A model generated the notes under the pieces. That model searched no databases. It was not told where the DNA came from and saw only the letters and a list, made by a program, of their open reading frames with translations. This document shows positions 18,212 through 26,951 of a DNA stretch of 64,000 nucleotides, one piece after another. Source of the stretch: DASXIF01 sp036498145 (GTDB lineage: Bacteria; Actinomycetota; Actinomycetes; Mycobacteriales; Jatrophihabitantaceae); NCBI GenBank assembly GCA_963708625.1, contig CAVPSV010000002.1, positions 868,001 to 932,000 on the forward strand, in the 5' to 3' direction. Made by a program: the position numbers and the translations under genes. Numbering within the stretch: position 1 is the stretch's first letter; every line of letters starts with the position of its first letter.

Positions 18212-20232
18212 GTGCAGACGACGGCGGCTGATCCACTCGTCGGTCGCACGCTCGAAGGCCGCTACCGCATCCTGGACCGGATCGCGCGCGGCGGGATGTC
18301 GACGGTGTACTCCGCGATCGACGAGCGGCTCGACCGGCTCGTCGCGGTGAAGGTCATGTCCGCGGCGCTATCCGCCGACCCCGCGTTCAGCGATCGCTTC
18401 ACCCGGGAGGCGCGGGCCGCGGCCCGGCTCACCCACCTGAACACGGTCGCGGTCTACGACCAGGGCATGGATTCCGGCGACGCCGGGCCAGCACGTCTTC
18501 CTGGTGATGGAGCTGGTCAGCGGCCGCACGCTGCGTGACCTGCTGCGCGAGCGGGGCCGGCTGGAGCCCGCCGAGGCGGTCTCGATCATGGAGCCGGTGC
18601 TCAGCGCGCTGTCGGCGGCGCACCGCGCGGGCCTGGTGCACCGCGACGTCAAGCCGGAGAACATCCTGCTCTCCGACGACGGCATCGTGAAGGTCGCCGA
18701 CTTCGGCCTGGCCCGCGCGGTCGAATCCGACCCGACCGCCACGCGTACCGGCCTGATGATGGGCACCGTCGCGTACTGCGCGCCGGAGCAGCTCAGCAAG
18801 GGCCGCGCCGACCAGCGCTCGGACGTCTACTCCGCCGGCGTCGTGCTGTTCGAGCTGCTCACCGGCTCGCCGCCCTACCGCGGTGACACCGCGATGAACA
18901 TCGCCTACCAGCACGTGCACAGCCGGGTGCCCGCGCCGTCCTCGCGGGTCAAGGGCATCCCGTCCGAGATCGACGAACTCGTCATCGACGCCACCGACAG
19001 CGACCCGGACGGCCGCCCCGCCGGATGCCGAGTGCCTTCCTGGCCGACCTTGGCGATCTGCGGCAAGGAGCTGGCGCTGCCGGTGGTGGCGGTGCCGCAG
19101 CGCCCTCGCGGCCAGAACGAGCGCCGCCCGCCTCGGCCGCCGGGGGTCGGACTCGCCCAGTGCCGTCACCGATGTGCTGCGCGGGGCAGACGCGGCCGCT
19201 ACGGCCCGCACGACACCTCCGTCGTCGGCCAGGAGGGCCACGCCCGCCGCCTGCCGGCCCACCCGCCGGTAGTCCACCCGCCGGCGGTCTGGGCCGGCAG
19301 GCGGCGGCCGACGGGTGCGGCGGCGGCGCCGGCGGCGCCGTTCGCTGCACGCGCGCTGATCGTCGATCCTGGTCGGCATCGCGGCCGGTTACACCGGCTG
19401 GTGGTTCGCCACCGGGCGTTACGGCAAGGTTCCGAACGTCGTCGGTGACAGCCAGTCGTCCGCGATCACCGCGTTGCGCCAGGCCGGTTACCAGGTGTCT
19501 GGCACGACGGCGTACCGCGTTCAGCGAGACAGTCGCCGACTGGCTCGGTGGTGAGCCACCTCGCCGTACTGTCGGCAGCCGGCTGCCGCACGGGCGGACG
19601 GTCTCGCTCGTGCTATCCAAGGGCAAGGAACGGTTCACGTTGCCGTCGGTGGTCGAACACGACGGTCAGCGCTGCGCGGCATGCGTTGTCCGTGATCCCG
19701 GTGGAGGTCGCCGCGCAGACCGTGCAGCCAAGCCGAACGACACGGTGCCCAAGGGCAAGGTCTCCGGCACGCAGCCCGGCCGCGCGGACTCTGGTCAAGC
19801 GCAGCCAGAGCATCACAGTCGTGGTCTCCTCCGGGCCGCCGATCGTGACCATCCCGTCGGTTGTCCCCCAACACGTCACTCGGCGACGAGACGAAGGTGC
19901 TGCAGGCATTCGGTTTCAAGACGGCGACGACGGACACGTACAGCACGTCGGTGCCCGCCGGTGACGTCATCTCGATCAAGCCGACCGGCTCGGCGCCGAA
20001 ATTCAGCACAATCACGATCACGGTGTCCAAAGGACCGCCGACCGTCGTGATCCCGAGCGACCTGAACAACCTTCCCACCGTCGACGCGGCCCGCAAGGAA
20101 CTGGAGCGACTCGGTCTGAAGGTGAAGGTGCAGACCGCGTTCGGCGGTTCCCACGGCGTGGTGGTAGGCCTCGATCCGCCGGCAGGCACCGTGGTTCCGG
20201 TCGGCTCGACGGTCACCATCACCAGCATCTGA
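18212..20232 (+). CDS. Receptor-type Ser/Thr protein kinase with PASTA repeats (PknL position), frameshifted
   Basis: The N-terminal kinase domain shows the glycine loop IARGGMSTVY, the catalytic Lys47 in VAVKVM, the HRDVKPENIL catalytic loop and VADFGLA. A membrane helix (IAAGYTGWWFATG) follows at about 19.4 kb. Then come extracellular PASTA repeats, about four: KVPNVVGDSQSSAITALRQ, FTLPSVV, VTIPSVV and TVVIPSDLNN, ending STVTITSI. At least six single-base shifts interrupt it; for example removing one G from GCCGGGCCAGCAC restores DAGQHVFLVMELV. By position it matches PknL, but PknL has no PASTA repeats as I recall, so a PknB-like sensor of peptidoglycan fragments is equally possible. Confidence 0.85.
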
Positions 20233-20305
20233 GCCAGCTCAGCTGTTGCCCCGCGCCCCTTTCGATGCCATGACACGCGGCGGTTCGTCGAGGCACCCGC
20301 GCAGC

Positions 20306-20311
20306 TAGGCT
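20306..20311 (+). promoter_or_regulatory. -10 element of a probable leaderless DAHP synthase promoter
   Basis: TAGGCT seven bases before the ATG at 20319. Confidence 0.55.
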
Positions 20312-20318
20312 CGCGCGC

Positions 20319-21351
20319 ATGGTCATCGTCATGTCGCCGGAGGCGTCCGAGGCGGAGATCTCCGGCGTAGTCACGCACATCGAGACACACGGTGGCCAGG
20401 CGTTCGTCAGCCGCGGGCGTGATGCGCACCATCGTCGGCGTCGTCGGTACCGAAGAGGTGCTGGAGACCCTGGACGCCGGCGGGCTGCCCGGCGTCGCGG
20501 AGACCATGCGCATCACTGCGCCGTACAAGCTGGTATCCGCGCAGAACCATGCCAAGCGAACGACGGTTCGCGTCGGCGGGGTACCGATCGGGCCGGACAC
20601 GTTCACGCTGATCGCGGGCCCGTGTGCGGTGGAGACGGCGGAGCAGACGCATGAGTCCGCACTGATGGCCAAGCGCGCCGGCGCCACCTTGCTGCGCGGC
20701 GGCGCGTACAAGCCGCGCACCTCGCCGTATGCGTTCCAGGGGTTGGGCGAGGCAGGGCTGCGCATCCTGGCCGAGGTTCGCGACGTGGTGCAGCTGCCGA
20801 TCGTCACCGAGGTGACCGACGCAGCAGACGTCGCGGTGGTGGCCGAATACGCGGACATGTTGCAGATCGGTACGCGCAACATGCAGAACTTCGGGCTGCT
20901 GCAGGCCGTCGGCGCGGCCGGTAAGCCGGTCATGCTCAAGCGCGGACTGACCGCGACCTACGAGGAATGGTTGATGGCCGCGGAGTACATCGCCCAGCGC
21001 GGCAATCTCGACATCGTGTTGTGCGAACGCGGGGTGCGCTCGTTCGAACCTGCCATCCGCAACATGCTCGACGCCTCCGCGGTGCCGATGATGCAGCGTC
21101 TGTCGCATCTACCGGTGATCATCGATCCGTCCCACGCGGCCGGCCGGCGCGACCTGGTGGTGCCGCTGGCACGCGCCGGCATCGCCGTCGGCGCGGACGG
21201 TGTGATGGTGGACGTCCATCCCAACCCGGAGACCGCGCTATGTGACGGCGCACAGGCGCTGTTCGGCGATCTGCTCGACGAACTGGCCCGCGCCGTCGCG
21301 ACGATCCCGCCGCTGCTCGGCCGCACCTCTGCCGCGCACCTGGCCGGCTGA
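20319..21351 (+). CDS. aroF: 3-deoxy-7-phosphoheptulonate synthase, class I (AroF/AroA-beta type), frameshifted near N terminus
   Basis: It starts MVIVMSPEASEAEISGVV, a ferredoxin-like regulatory domain, and continues in another frame with MRTIVGVVGTEEVL, LIAGPCAVE, GGAYKPRTSPYAFQGLG, MLQIGTRNMQNF and PVIIDPSHAAGRRDLV. This is the first shikimate pathway enzyme, joining phosphoenolpyruvate and erythrose 4-phosphate. The shift lies near 20413: CGCGGGCGTGATG should be CGCGGCGTGATG (one extra G), giving SRGVMRTIVG. A class II enzyme for the same step is encoded at 28.5-29.9 kb. Confidence 0.9.
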
Positions 21352-21369
21352 GCTGCACTCGGCATCACG

Positions 21370-21903
21370 TCACCACCGAACGGGGTGAATGAATGCGGCG
21401 GCCGGTTGGCCGACCCATTGCGTGACGCGCATGGTCAGGTTCATGTCCGCCAGGCGCGCGGTTCGCAGGTTGGTCAGTCGGTTAGGCGTGCACTCGATCA
21501 CCTCGGCGAGCCCCGCCCAGGTGAGCCGATTCTCCTGTCGACGTTGATTCAGCACCGCGTGCAGTTCACTCAGATCCCACCGCAGGCGGCGGTCAGGTCC
21601 CGCGCTCGGCAGTCGTACGTCACCCACATCGACCCTTGGAGGAGTCAAGAAGTCCTCGGGCGCGCGATGGATCCATCGCAGGATGATCAGGGCGTACTGA
21701 CACGACATGGTTGCCCGCTTGGCTGTGCGCACGAGCGCGCCCTGGCACAGGCAATGATCGCCCAGCTCCGCGTTGAGTTCGCTGGACTCCTGCCACAGGT
21801 CGTCGGCGAGTTCAGTCCAGTCCAGGCCACGCTCGGCACGCTGCGCGTCGAGCGCGCGGATCAAGGCGGTGCCGTCGAAAGCGGGCAAGCCTCGCATGCA
21901 CAT
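21370..21903 (-). CDS. Putative DNA-binding protein with two similar HTH-like halves
   Basis: A 177-residue protein I cannot assign to a named family. The N-terminal half (LIRALDAQRAERGLDWTELA to ILRWIHRAPEDFLTP) and the C-terminal half (ELHAVLNQRRQENRLTWAGL to VTQWVGQPAAAFIHP) align: both have L-x3-R-x-E-x2-L-x-W-x2-LA followed about 40 residues later by W-x3-P-x3-F. Each half looks like a Cro/C1-type helix-turn-helix, so the protein may be an internal duplication. The start is ATG 21903 or 21897. It is divergent from dgdA with 65 bases between, which makes a role as its regulator plausible. This is inference. Confidence 0.6.
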   Translation of the reverse strand: MCMRGLPAFDGTALIRALDAQRAERGLDWTELADDLWQESSELNAELGDHCLCQGALVRTAKRATMSCQYALIILRWIHRAPEDFLTPPRVDVGDVRLPSAGPDRRLRWDLSELHAVLNQRRQENRLTWAGLAEVIECTPNRLTNLRTARLADMNLTMRVTQWVGQPAAAFIHPVRW

Positions 21904-21911
21904 GAGCTAAG

Positions 21912-21939
21912 CACGGCGCACCGACAACGCCCACGGCGC
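21912..21939. promoter_or_regulatory. Candidate operator: direct repeat between dgdA and its divergent neighbour
   Basis: CACGGCGC occurs at 21912-21919 and again at 21932-21939, exactly 20 bases (two helical turns) apart. The second copy lies where a -35 element would be for the TAGCTT at 21957. A protein with two tandem HTH-like halves is encoded next to it. Binding is inferred only. Confidence 0.35.
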
Positions 21940-21956
21940 TGCCCTTCGCTCAGCGG

Positions 21957-21962
21957 TAGCTT
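21957..21962 (+). promoter_or_regulatory. -10 element of a probable leaderless dgdA promoter
   Basis: TAGCTT six bases before the GTG at 21969. Confidence 0.55.
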
Positions 21963-21968
21963 GGTGCG

Positions 21969-23285
21969 GTGAGTGACCTCTCCGACGCGGATCGGGCCGA
22001 TCTGTCCCGGGCCGCGAACCACCTGATCCGCTACAGCGGCGCCGGCGACTTCGTCCCGTTCGTCGCGCAACGGGCAGCGGGTTCATACGTGTACGACGCG
22101 TCCGGTCGCGCGGTACTGGACTTCACCAGCGGCCAGATGAGTTCCATTCTGGGGCACTCTCATCCGGCCATCGTCGAGGTCGTCCGGGAGATGATCGGCC
22201 AACTCGATCATCTGTTCTCCGGCATGCTGTCCCGGCCCGTCATCGATCTGGCCGAGGCGCTGGGTTCGTTGGCTCCCGGCCTGGACCGGGTGCTGCTGTT
22301 GACGACCGGGGCCGAGGCCAACGAAGCCGCATTACGGATGGCGCGCCTGGTCACCGGCGGGTGGGAAGTGGTCGGCTTCAGCCAGTCCTGGCACGGCATG
22401 ACCGGGGCCGCGGCGTCGGCCACCTACTCGGCGGGACGTCGCGGTTACGGCCCGGCGGCGGTCGGCTCGATGGCGATCCCGGCGCCGAATGCCTACCGCC
22501 CGCGATTCACCACAACGGCCGGCGAGCTGGACTGGCAACGCGAGCTGGACGACGGGTTCGATCTCATCGATCGCCAGAGCGCCGGCGGTCTCGCCGCGTT
22601 CATTGCCGAGCCGATTCTGTCCTCTGGCGGCGTGATCGATCTGCCTGCCGGCTATCTGGCCGCACTACGGCAGCGCTGCCACGAACGCGACATGCTCCTC
22701 GTGCTCGATGAGGCGCAGACGGGCATCGGCCGCACCGGGCGAATGTTCGCCCACGAACGCGATGCCATGACGCCGGATCTGCTGACGCTGTCGAAGACGC
22801 TCGGTGCCGGACTCCCCCTTGCCGCCGTGCTCACTACCCCAGAGATCGAGGAACGGGCACACGAGCGCGGCTTCCTCTTCTATACGACGCATGTGTCCGA
22901 TCCCCTGCCCGCGGCGGTTGGCCTGGCCGTGCTCGACGTGCTGGCGCGCGAGCGTCTTGCCGAGCGCGCAGTGCAGGCGGGTGAGCGACTACGCAGCGGT
23001 TTGCTGGAGCTGCAGCAGCGCCACGAGTGCATCGGCGACGTGCGCGGCCGAGGACTGCTGCTCGGCGTGGAGATCGTGGCCGACCGTGCGTCGCGCAAGC
23101 CGGCACCCGAGACGGGCGCCGCCATCAGCCGCCGTTGCTTCGAACTCGGGCTATCCATGAATATCGTGCAACTGCCGGCGATGGGCGGCGTCTTCCGCAT
23201 CGCGCCACCGCTCACCGTCAGCGACGCCGAACTGGACCTCGGCCTGGACATGCTCGATCGCGCCATCAGCGACGTCACTGGCTGA
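21969..23285 (+). CDS. dgdA: 2,2-dialkylglycine decarboxylase (PLP, class III aminotransferase fold)
   Basis: A 438-residue enzyme that decarboxylates dialkylglycines such as 2-aminoisobutyrate and transfers the amino group to pyruvate. It matches what I remember of the Burkholderia cepacia enzyme over nearly its whole length: HLIRYSGAGDFVPFVAQR, FTSGQMSSILGHSHP, SQSWHGMTGAAASATYSAGR, FIAEPILSSGG, DEAQTGIGRTG, YTTHVSDPLPAAVGL and LSMNIVQLPAMGGVFRIAPP. The PLP lysine is Lys276 in LTLSKTLGAG. In Burkholderia the gene is controlled by the LysR-type DgdR; here a two-HTH protein is divergent instead. A GNAT gene follows with its own promoter. Confidence 0.88.
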   Translation: MSDLSDADRADLSRAANHLIRYSGAGDFVPFVAQRAAGSYVYDASGRAVLDFTSGQMSSILGHSHPAIVEVVREMIGQLDHLFSGMLSRPVIDLAEALGSLAPGLDRVLLLTTGAEANEAALRMARLVTGGWEVVGFSQSWHGMTGAAASATYSAGRRGYGPAAVGSMAIPAPNAYRPRFTTTAGELDWQRELDDGFDLIDRQSAGGLAAFIAEPILSSGGVIDLPAGYLAALRQRCHERDMLLVLDEAQTGIGRTGRMFAHERDAMTPDLLTLSKTLGAGLPLAAVLTTPEIEERAHERGFLFYTTHVSDPLPAAVGLAVLDVLARERLAERAVQAGERLRSGLLELQQRHECIGDVRGRGLLLGVEIVADRASRKPAPETGAAISRRCFELGLSMNIVQLPAMGGVFRIAPPLTVSDAELDLGLDMLDRAISDVTG

Positions 23286-23330
23286 CCCGTGGCAGGCCTG
23301 GTTCATCGAAAACTCGCTGTATCGCGTCGC

Positions 23331-23336
23331 TAGGTT
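23331..23336 (+). promoter_or_regulatory. -10 element of a probable leaderless GNAT promoter
   Basis: TAGGTT six bases before the GTG at 23343. Confidence 0.55.
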
Positions 23337-23342
23337 GGGTTT

Positions 23343-24218
23343 GTGCTGACCGTCGAGGCGCCCACCGGCCTGCGGTACCTGGACGCGGTCACGGGCCTGT
23401 TGCAACAACGGCGGTTGGCCAATCCGGATGGCGAGGTTTGGGAGGCCGCGGACCTGCAGTGGTGGTGGCCGCGGCACCGCCATGGCGATCCGGCGGATGC
23501 GCGGGTGTGGCACGACGGCGGTGCACCGATCGCCGCGGTCGTGTTCACCCGCTGGCGACCAGACCGCATGGGGTGCGATGTGTTCGCCGCGGCCGACTTT
23601 CAGCCGGCCTGGACATTCGTCACCCAACGTTGCGCGCAGCTCGAGGACGTACGCATCGAGATGGCGCTGCCGAGCACTGACACAGCGGCCCAACAGGCCG
23701 CGCAGCATGCCGGCTTCGCGCCGTCGCAAGAGTGCTACGCGGTCTCATGGCTCGACCCCGCGGCCCGGCAAGAGCCACGGCGCCCCCTGCCGCCGGGCTA
23801 TCGAATCGTCGCGCGCAGCGACGACGGGACGCGTCCCCATCCGATGATCGGGCGCAACGGTCGGCAGGTTGAGGACGGCCTGCGTCAATGCTCTCTCTAC
23901 GACCCTGAACTCGATCTCGCCGTGATCGCTCCGGATAGCTCGGTGGCCGGCTACGCGCTGTTCTGGCCCGACCTGGTGACCGGGGTGGGCCTGGTCGAGC
24001 CGATGCGGGTGCAGGACGCACACGCCGGCCAGGGTCTCGCGGCGCAACTTCTCGACGTCGGCCTGCGCGAACTCACCGAGCGCGGCTGTACCCGGCTCAA
24101 GGTCAGTGTCTTACCGGCGAACACTGCCGCGGTCCGCGTGTATACCGGCGCCGGATTCGTGCGGACCGGGCTCGACCGCACCTGGTTGTACGAGCAAGCC
24201 CGCTGCCCGGGGACCTAG
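23343..24218 (+). CDS. GNAT-family N-acetyltransferase
   Basis: A 291-residue protein. The C-terminal half is a GNAT domain with VEPMRVQDAHAGQGLAAQLL as the acetyl-CoA loop and NTAAVRVYTGAGFVRTGLDR after it. The N-terminal half (LTVEAPTGLRYLDAVTGLLQ onwards, with LQWWWPRHRH) may be a second, degenerate GNAT-like domain. The substrate is unknown. GTG at 23343 follows TAGGTT at leaderless spacing. It converges with the DUF1996 gene. Confidence 0.78.
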   Translation: MLTVEAPTGLRYLDAVTGLLQQRRLANPDGEVWEAADLQWWWPRHRHGDPADARVWHDGGAPIAAVVFTRWRPDRMGCDVFAAADFQPAWTFVTQRCAQLEDVRIEMALPSTDTAAQQAAQHAGFAPSQECYAVSWLDPAARQEPRRPLPPGYRIVARSDDGTRPHPMIGRNGRQVEDGLRQCSLYDPELDLAVIAPDSSVAGYALFWPDLVTGVGLVEPMRVQDAHAGQGLAAQLLDVGLRELTERGCTRLKVSVLPANTAAVRVYTGAGFVRTGLDRTWLYEQARCPGT

Positions 24219-24229
24219 CGGTCGTGCTG

Positions 24230-25258
24230 CTAGTGGCGTCGCTTGCTCTTGGTGGCGGGCCCGCGCGGTGTCGCCGCTGGGCCGGTGACCGGTCCGCATC
24301 GGGTGGACGTGGCGTCGCACGCGCCGACGTCGCGGTCAAGAACCGCTTGGGTCCAGCCGTTGATGACATCGACGTGCATGGTGTCGGTCGAGCCGGCCAT
24401 GGTGGGCGTCATGCTCAGCGTCAGCCCGGCCGCTGATGATGTCGGCCAGCTGACGTGGAAGACGACCTGTGGAATCTGCACCGGGTGCGAGGCCGGGCAC
24501 CCGCTGGCGGTCCGGTAGACGGCGTTGGTCTGTCCGCGTCCGATCAAGGAGTGACCGTCCCAGCACGACGGGAACGTGACGGTGACGCGGAGGTCCGTTC
24601 CGGCGGGACAGTCATGTGGTGTCGTGGTGCGGCGTTGCTGCTGCGCTCCGGTGCACGTCCATGCCACGACGTCGAGCGATTGCGGCGCCGTCGCTGTTTC
24701 GTCGCCCGCGATCAGTTGCATGCCTGCCGGGAACGTCTGCACCGCGTCGGTGTCCTTTGCCGGCCTGCGCCAGTAGATCAATGCGGTGTTCGGCGTCAGG
24801 GCGCGGCCATTCTGGTACATGACCGGCGTCCAGTACGCCGACGCATCGGCCGAGGTGGAGCATGTCGTCGCCGCGCCGAGCAGCGACGCTGCTGTCGAAG
24901 CGGCACTCGTCTTCGTGTTGCCGTAGAAGTTGTGGTGCATCGCGGCACCCGGGTCGTTGGGCGCGAGGATCGGGTCGTCGGCAGCCTCGTGGCTGTAGGC
25001 GCATCGGTCGGTGAAGATGCCGGGCTGGCCGGCGCCGGATGGGAATCCAGCGGTTGAGGGCGGTGGCAACGCCGTCGCGACGGGCGAGCCGGGCGTCTGC
25101 GTGTCGCCGGCCGTCGCGAAGACGATCGACGTGATGGTCGCGGCAATCACCGCTGCGCCCGCCAGGATGATCAACGTCGGGCGGCGATGCAGCCGCAGCC
25201 GCGTCCGGCTGGACGGGTTTGGTTGCGAAGTCGTCGCCGGTTCGGGGAACTCGGTCAT
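24230..25258 (-). CDS. DUF1996 domain-containing secreted or membrane-anchored protein
   Basis: A 342-residue protein with a short cytoplasmic N terminus, a single hydrophobic segment (LIILAGAAVIAATITSIVFA, residues about 29-48), a Pro/Ser/Thr linker and a DUF1996 domain. Domain motifs are AAMHHNFYGNTKT, TTCSTSADASAYWTPVMYQN and TFPSCWDGHSL. Several cysteines suggest disulfides outside the cell. DUF1996 proteins are common in actinobacteria and fungi; their function is not established. The C terminus is rich in Pro, Arg and Lys. Confidence 0.82.
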   Translation of the reverse strand: MTEFPEPATTSQPNPSSRTRLRLHRRPTLIILAGAAVIAATITSIVFATAGDTQTPGSPVATALPPPSTAGFPSGAGQPGIFTDRCAYSHEAADDPILAPNDPGAAMHHNFYGNTKTSAASTAASLLGAATTCSTSADASAYWTPVMYQNGRALTPNTALIYWRRPAKDTDAVQTFPAGMQLIAGDETATAPQSLDVVAWTCTGAQQQRRTTTPHDCPAGTDLRVTVTFPSCWDGHSLIGRGQTNAVYRTASGCPASHPVQIPQVVFHVSWPTSSAAGLTLSMTPTMAGSTDTMHVDVINGWTQAVLDRDVGACDATSTRCGPVTGPAATPRGPATKSKRRH

Positions 25259-25385
25259 CGAGCGCCGCCTTCCATCGATTCGGCTGCGCCCAGCCTCCCC
25301 CGGCCCGGTTCACGTTGTGTCAATCGAATGTCAGAGGACCGTTCGGGCCGACGTGGCGTCCGAATCTGACCAGCGTGTCGCGGCG

Positions 25386-25775
25386 CTAGTCGCAGATCTC
25401 CAGGAAGTTGGTCGCCCCTGGCCGCACATGGAAGGACACAACGTGCCCGGCGCTGTCTCGAAATATGGCCACCGAAGGCGACGGTGTGGTCACGGTGCCC
25501 TGCTGGAATGGGTTTGCCCAGCCCGCGGGCGGATTGCCGTTGCCATCGTCGAGCGGATGGTCGGCCAGATAATAGCTAGCCCCGATCCGCATCTCCCTGA
25601 TGCCGCAGTGCGTGGAGAGCGCGAACGGCACACCGTCCGGCGACTGCTGAGCCGCCTGCTGATGCGGTGTCGACTCGGCCGGGCCTGCGCCGGGGGTTGA
25701 CCCGTGCCCGGAGCAGGCAGACAGCACGACCGCGATAGACAGGAGCGAGGCGGCGAGTGACGACGTTCTCCTCAT
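25386..25775 (-). CDS. Small putative lipoprotein of unknown function
   Basis: A 129-residue protein with a typical lipoprotein signal: RR near the start, a hydrophobic core (SLAASLLSIAVV) and the lipobox LSAC with Cys21. The mature part has a Gln/Ser/Pro-rich spacer, then THCGIREMRIGASYYLADHP and a C-terminal NFLEICD; the two cysteines could form a disulfide. I do not recognise a family. It lies between the DUF1996 and GNAT genes on the same strand. Confidence 0.7.
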   Translation of the reverse strand: MRRTSSLAASLLSIAVVLSACSGHGSTPGAGPAESTPHQQAAQQSPDGVPFALSTHCGIREMRIGASYYLADHPLDDGNGNPPAGWANPFQQGTVTTPSPSVAIFRDSAGHVVSFHVRPGATNFLEICD

Positions 25776-25843
25776 GCTGAACAGACGACGTGGCGACCGC
25801 GGACGTTCCCAACCCGTTCACACCGGCCAGCGGCGCAACAGCG

Positions 25844-26368
25844 CTAGGTCTGCTCCGCGCGCAGGATCCCCATCAGCACGATGTCCTCATACGCGCCGCG
25901 GACCCATGCATGCTGGCGCTGCCGTCCCTCGACCACGAAACCCGCCTTCTCGTACGCCCGAATCGCGCCGACGTTCGACGCGATCGCTTGCAGATGGATT
26001 CGGCGTAGGTTGCGGCGTACGAACCCGAATTCGACGAGTTGGGCGATCGCTGCCGTCCCGATGCCGCGGCCCCGAGCGTCTGGCACCAAGCTGATCCCCG
26101 CCTCGGCATGACGCGCGAACCAGTCGACGTTGAACAGCGACGTGGTTCCGACCGCCGCGCCGTCGACGTCGACCACGAAGGTCACCGCCTGCTCAGCTGC
26201 ATCGCCATCGGCACGCGCGAGCCGGGCGTCGAACGCTGCCCTCGTCAGCGGGGTAGGGGCCCCTGGGTTTCGCTCCTCCCAGGTATCCAGATCCGCGGCG
26301 AGGCTGAACAACACATCCAGGTCGTCGTCGGTGCGCGTTCGCAACAACACGATGGGCGGGACGGGCAT
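25844..26368 (-). CDS. GNAT-family (RimJ/RimL-like) N-acetyltransferase
   Basis: A 174-residue acetyltransferase with DARGRGIGTAAIAQLVEFGF (acetyl-CoA loop) and ASNVGAIRAYEKAGFVVEGR, typical of the RimJ/RimL group. A frame extends further upstream, but ATG at 26368 has TACCGT seven bases before it and starts at the expected place (MPVPPIVLLR). Its first and last bases are duplicated as a fused remnant about 450 bases upstream on the same strand. Confidence 0.82.
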   Translation of the reverse strand: MPVPPIVLLRTRTDDDLDVLFSLAADLDTWEERNPGAPTPLTRAAFDARLARADGDAAEQAVTFVVDVDGAAVGTTSLFNVDWFARHAEAGISLVPDARGRGIGTAAIAQLVEFGFVRRNLRRIHLQAIASNVGAIRAYEKAGFVVEGRQRQHAWVRGAYEDIVLMGILRAEQT

Positions 26369-26375
26369 AGCTAGC

Positions 26376-26381
26376 ACGGTA
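26376..26381 (-). promoter_or_regulatory. -10 element of a probable leaderless GNAT promoter
   Basis: TACCGT on the minus strand seven bases before the ATG at 26368. The corresponding TACGGT is retained in the remnant copy near 26850. Confidence 0.55.
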
Positions 26382-26485
26382 ACTTCGACCGCCGCGATCA
26401 GCACACCGATTGCCCGCTCTTCACCATGATCAGCCCGGCGAGAATCCAGAGGGCTAGCTTCATGGATCGCGTTGCTCGGCGCTGC

Positions 26486-26549
26486 TGACCACGATCAATG
26501 CAGACCACGATCAATGCTGACCAGGATCAGTGCTCACCAGGATCAGTTG
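26486..26549. repeat. Four tandem 16-bp repeats
   Basis: Units TGACCACGATCAATGC, AGACCACGATCAATGC, TGACCAGGATCAGTGC and TCACCAGGATCAGTTG follow each other without gaps. The last unit and part of the third run into the end of the small gene at 26527. The repeat sits between the intact GNAT gene and its remnant. Confidence 0.85.
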
Positions 26550-26736
26550 CGGTGGCGAACTGCTGGTTGAATCGTGCTTCATCGTTAGGCCGGTGAAATC
26601 CGATCTCGGCGCGATCGATGTGTCGCAGTGTCAGCAAGCTGGTCAGGTCGGCAAGGCTGGCATCACGCGGCAGTGTGAGGCCGGTGCCGATGTGCCACAC
26701 GCCGTCAGCCGTTGGCCATGCCATGTACTGACTCAC
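26527..26736 (-). CDS. Hypothetical 69-residue protein
   Basis: A short frame VSQYMAWPTADGVWHIGTGL continuing with LTLRHIDRAEIGFHRPNDEA and ending FATATDPGEH. The composition looks protein-like, unlike the Arg/Ala-rich shadows around it, but I recognise no family. GTG at 26736 is a guess; the frame remains open upstream through the GNAT remnant. The C terminus is encoded by the tandem repeat. Confidence 0.45.
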   Translation of the reverse strand: MSQYMAWPTADGVWHIGTGLTLPRDASLADLTSLLTLRHIDRAEIGFHRPNDEARFNQQFATATDPGEH

Positions 26737-26802
26737 GCCAAGGACGGTACGCCGCGGCGGCGCCTTATTCGAGGCTCGCCCTGGCGATTGGCGAGCCTGC
26801 GC

Positions 26803-26888
26803 GCTAGGTGCGCTCCGCGCGCAGGAGTGGGCGTGACCGGCATAGCTAGCACCGTAACTTTCGACCGCCGCGATCAGCACACCGATTG
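26803..26888 (-). pseudogene. Internally deleted remnant of the neighbouring GNAT gene
   Basis: The sequence at 26803-26826 nearly repeats the last bases of the GNAT gene (25843-25866, GCTAGGT..GCTCCGCGCGCAGGA). The adjoining 26831-26888 nearly repeats its promoter and start (about 26356-26413, including GGCATAGCTAGCAC). About 490 bases of the middle are missing, so this is a second copy reduced to both ends. Confidence 0.75.
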
Positions 26889-26951
26889 GCAGCTCTCGGT
26901 ATGCCGACGGACCGCCCACCGGCGCTGAGGGGATGCCAGTGGTCTGCCGGT

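Noticed and set aside
26486..26549. CRISPR-like array
   Set aside because: The units are only 16 bases, directly adjacent and without spacers; no cas genes are in the window.
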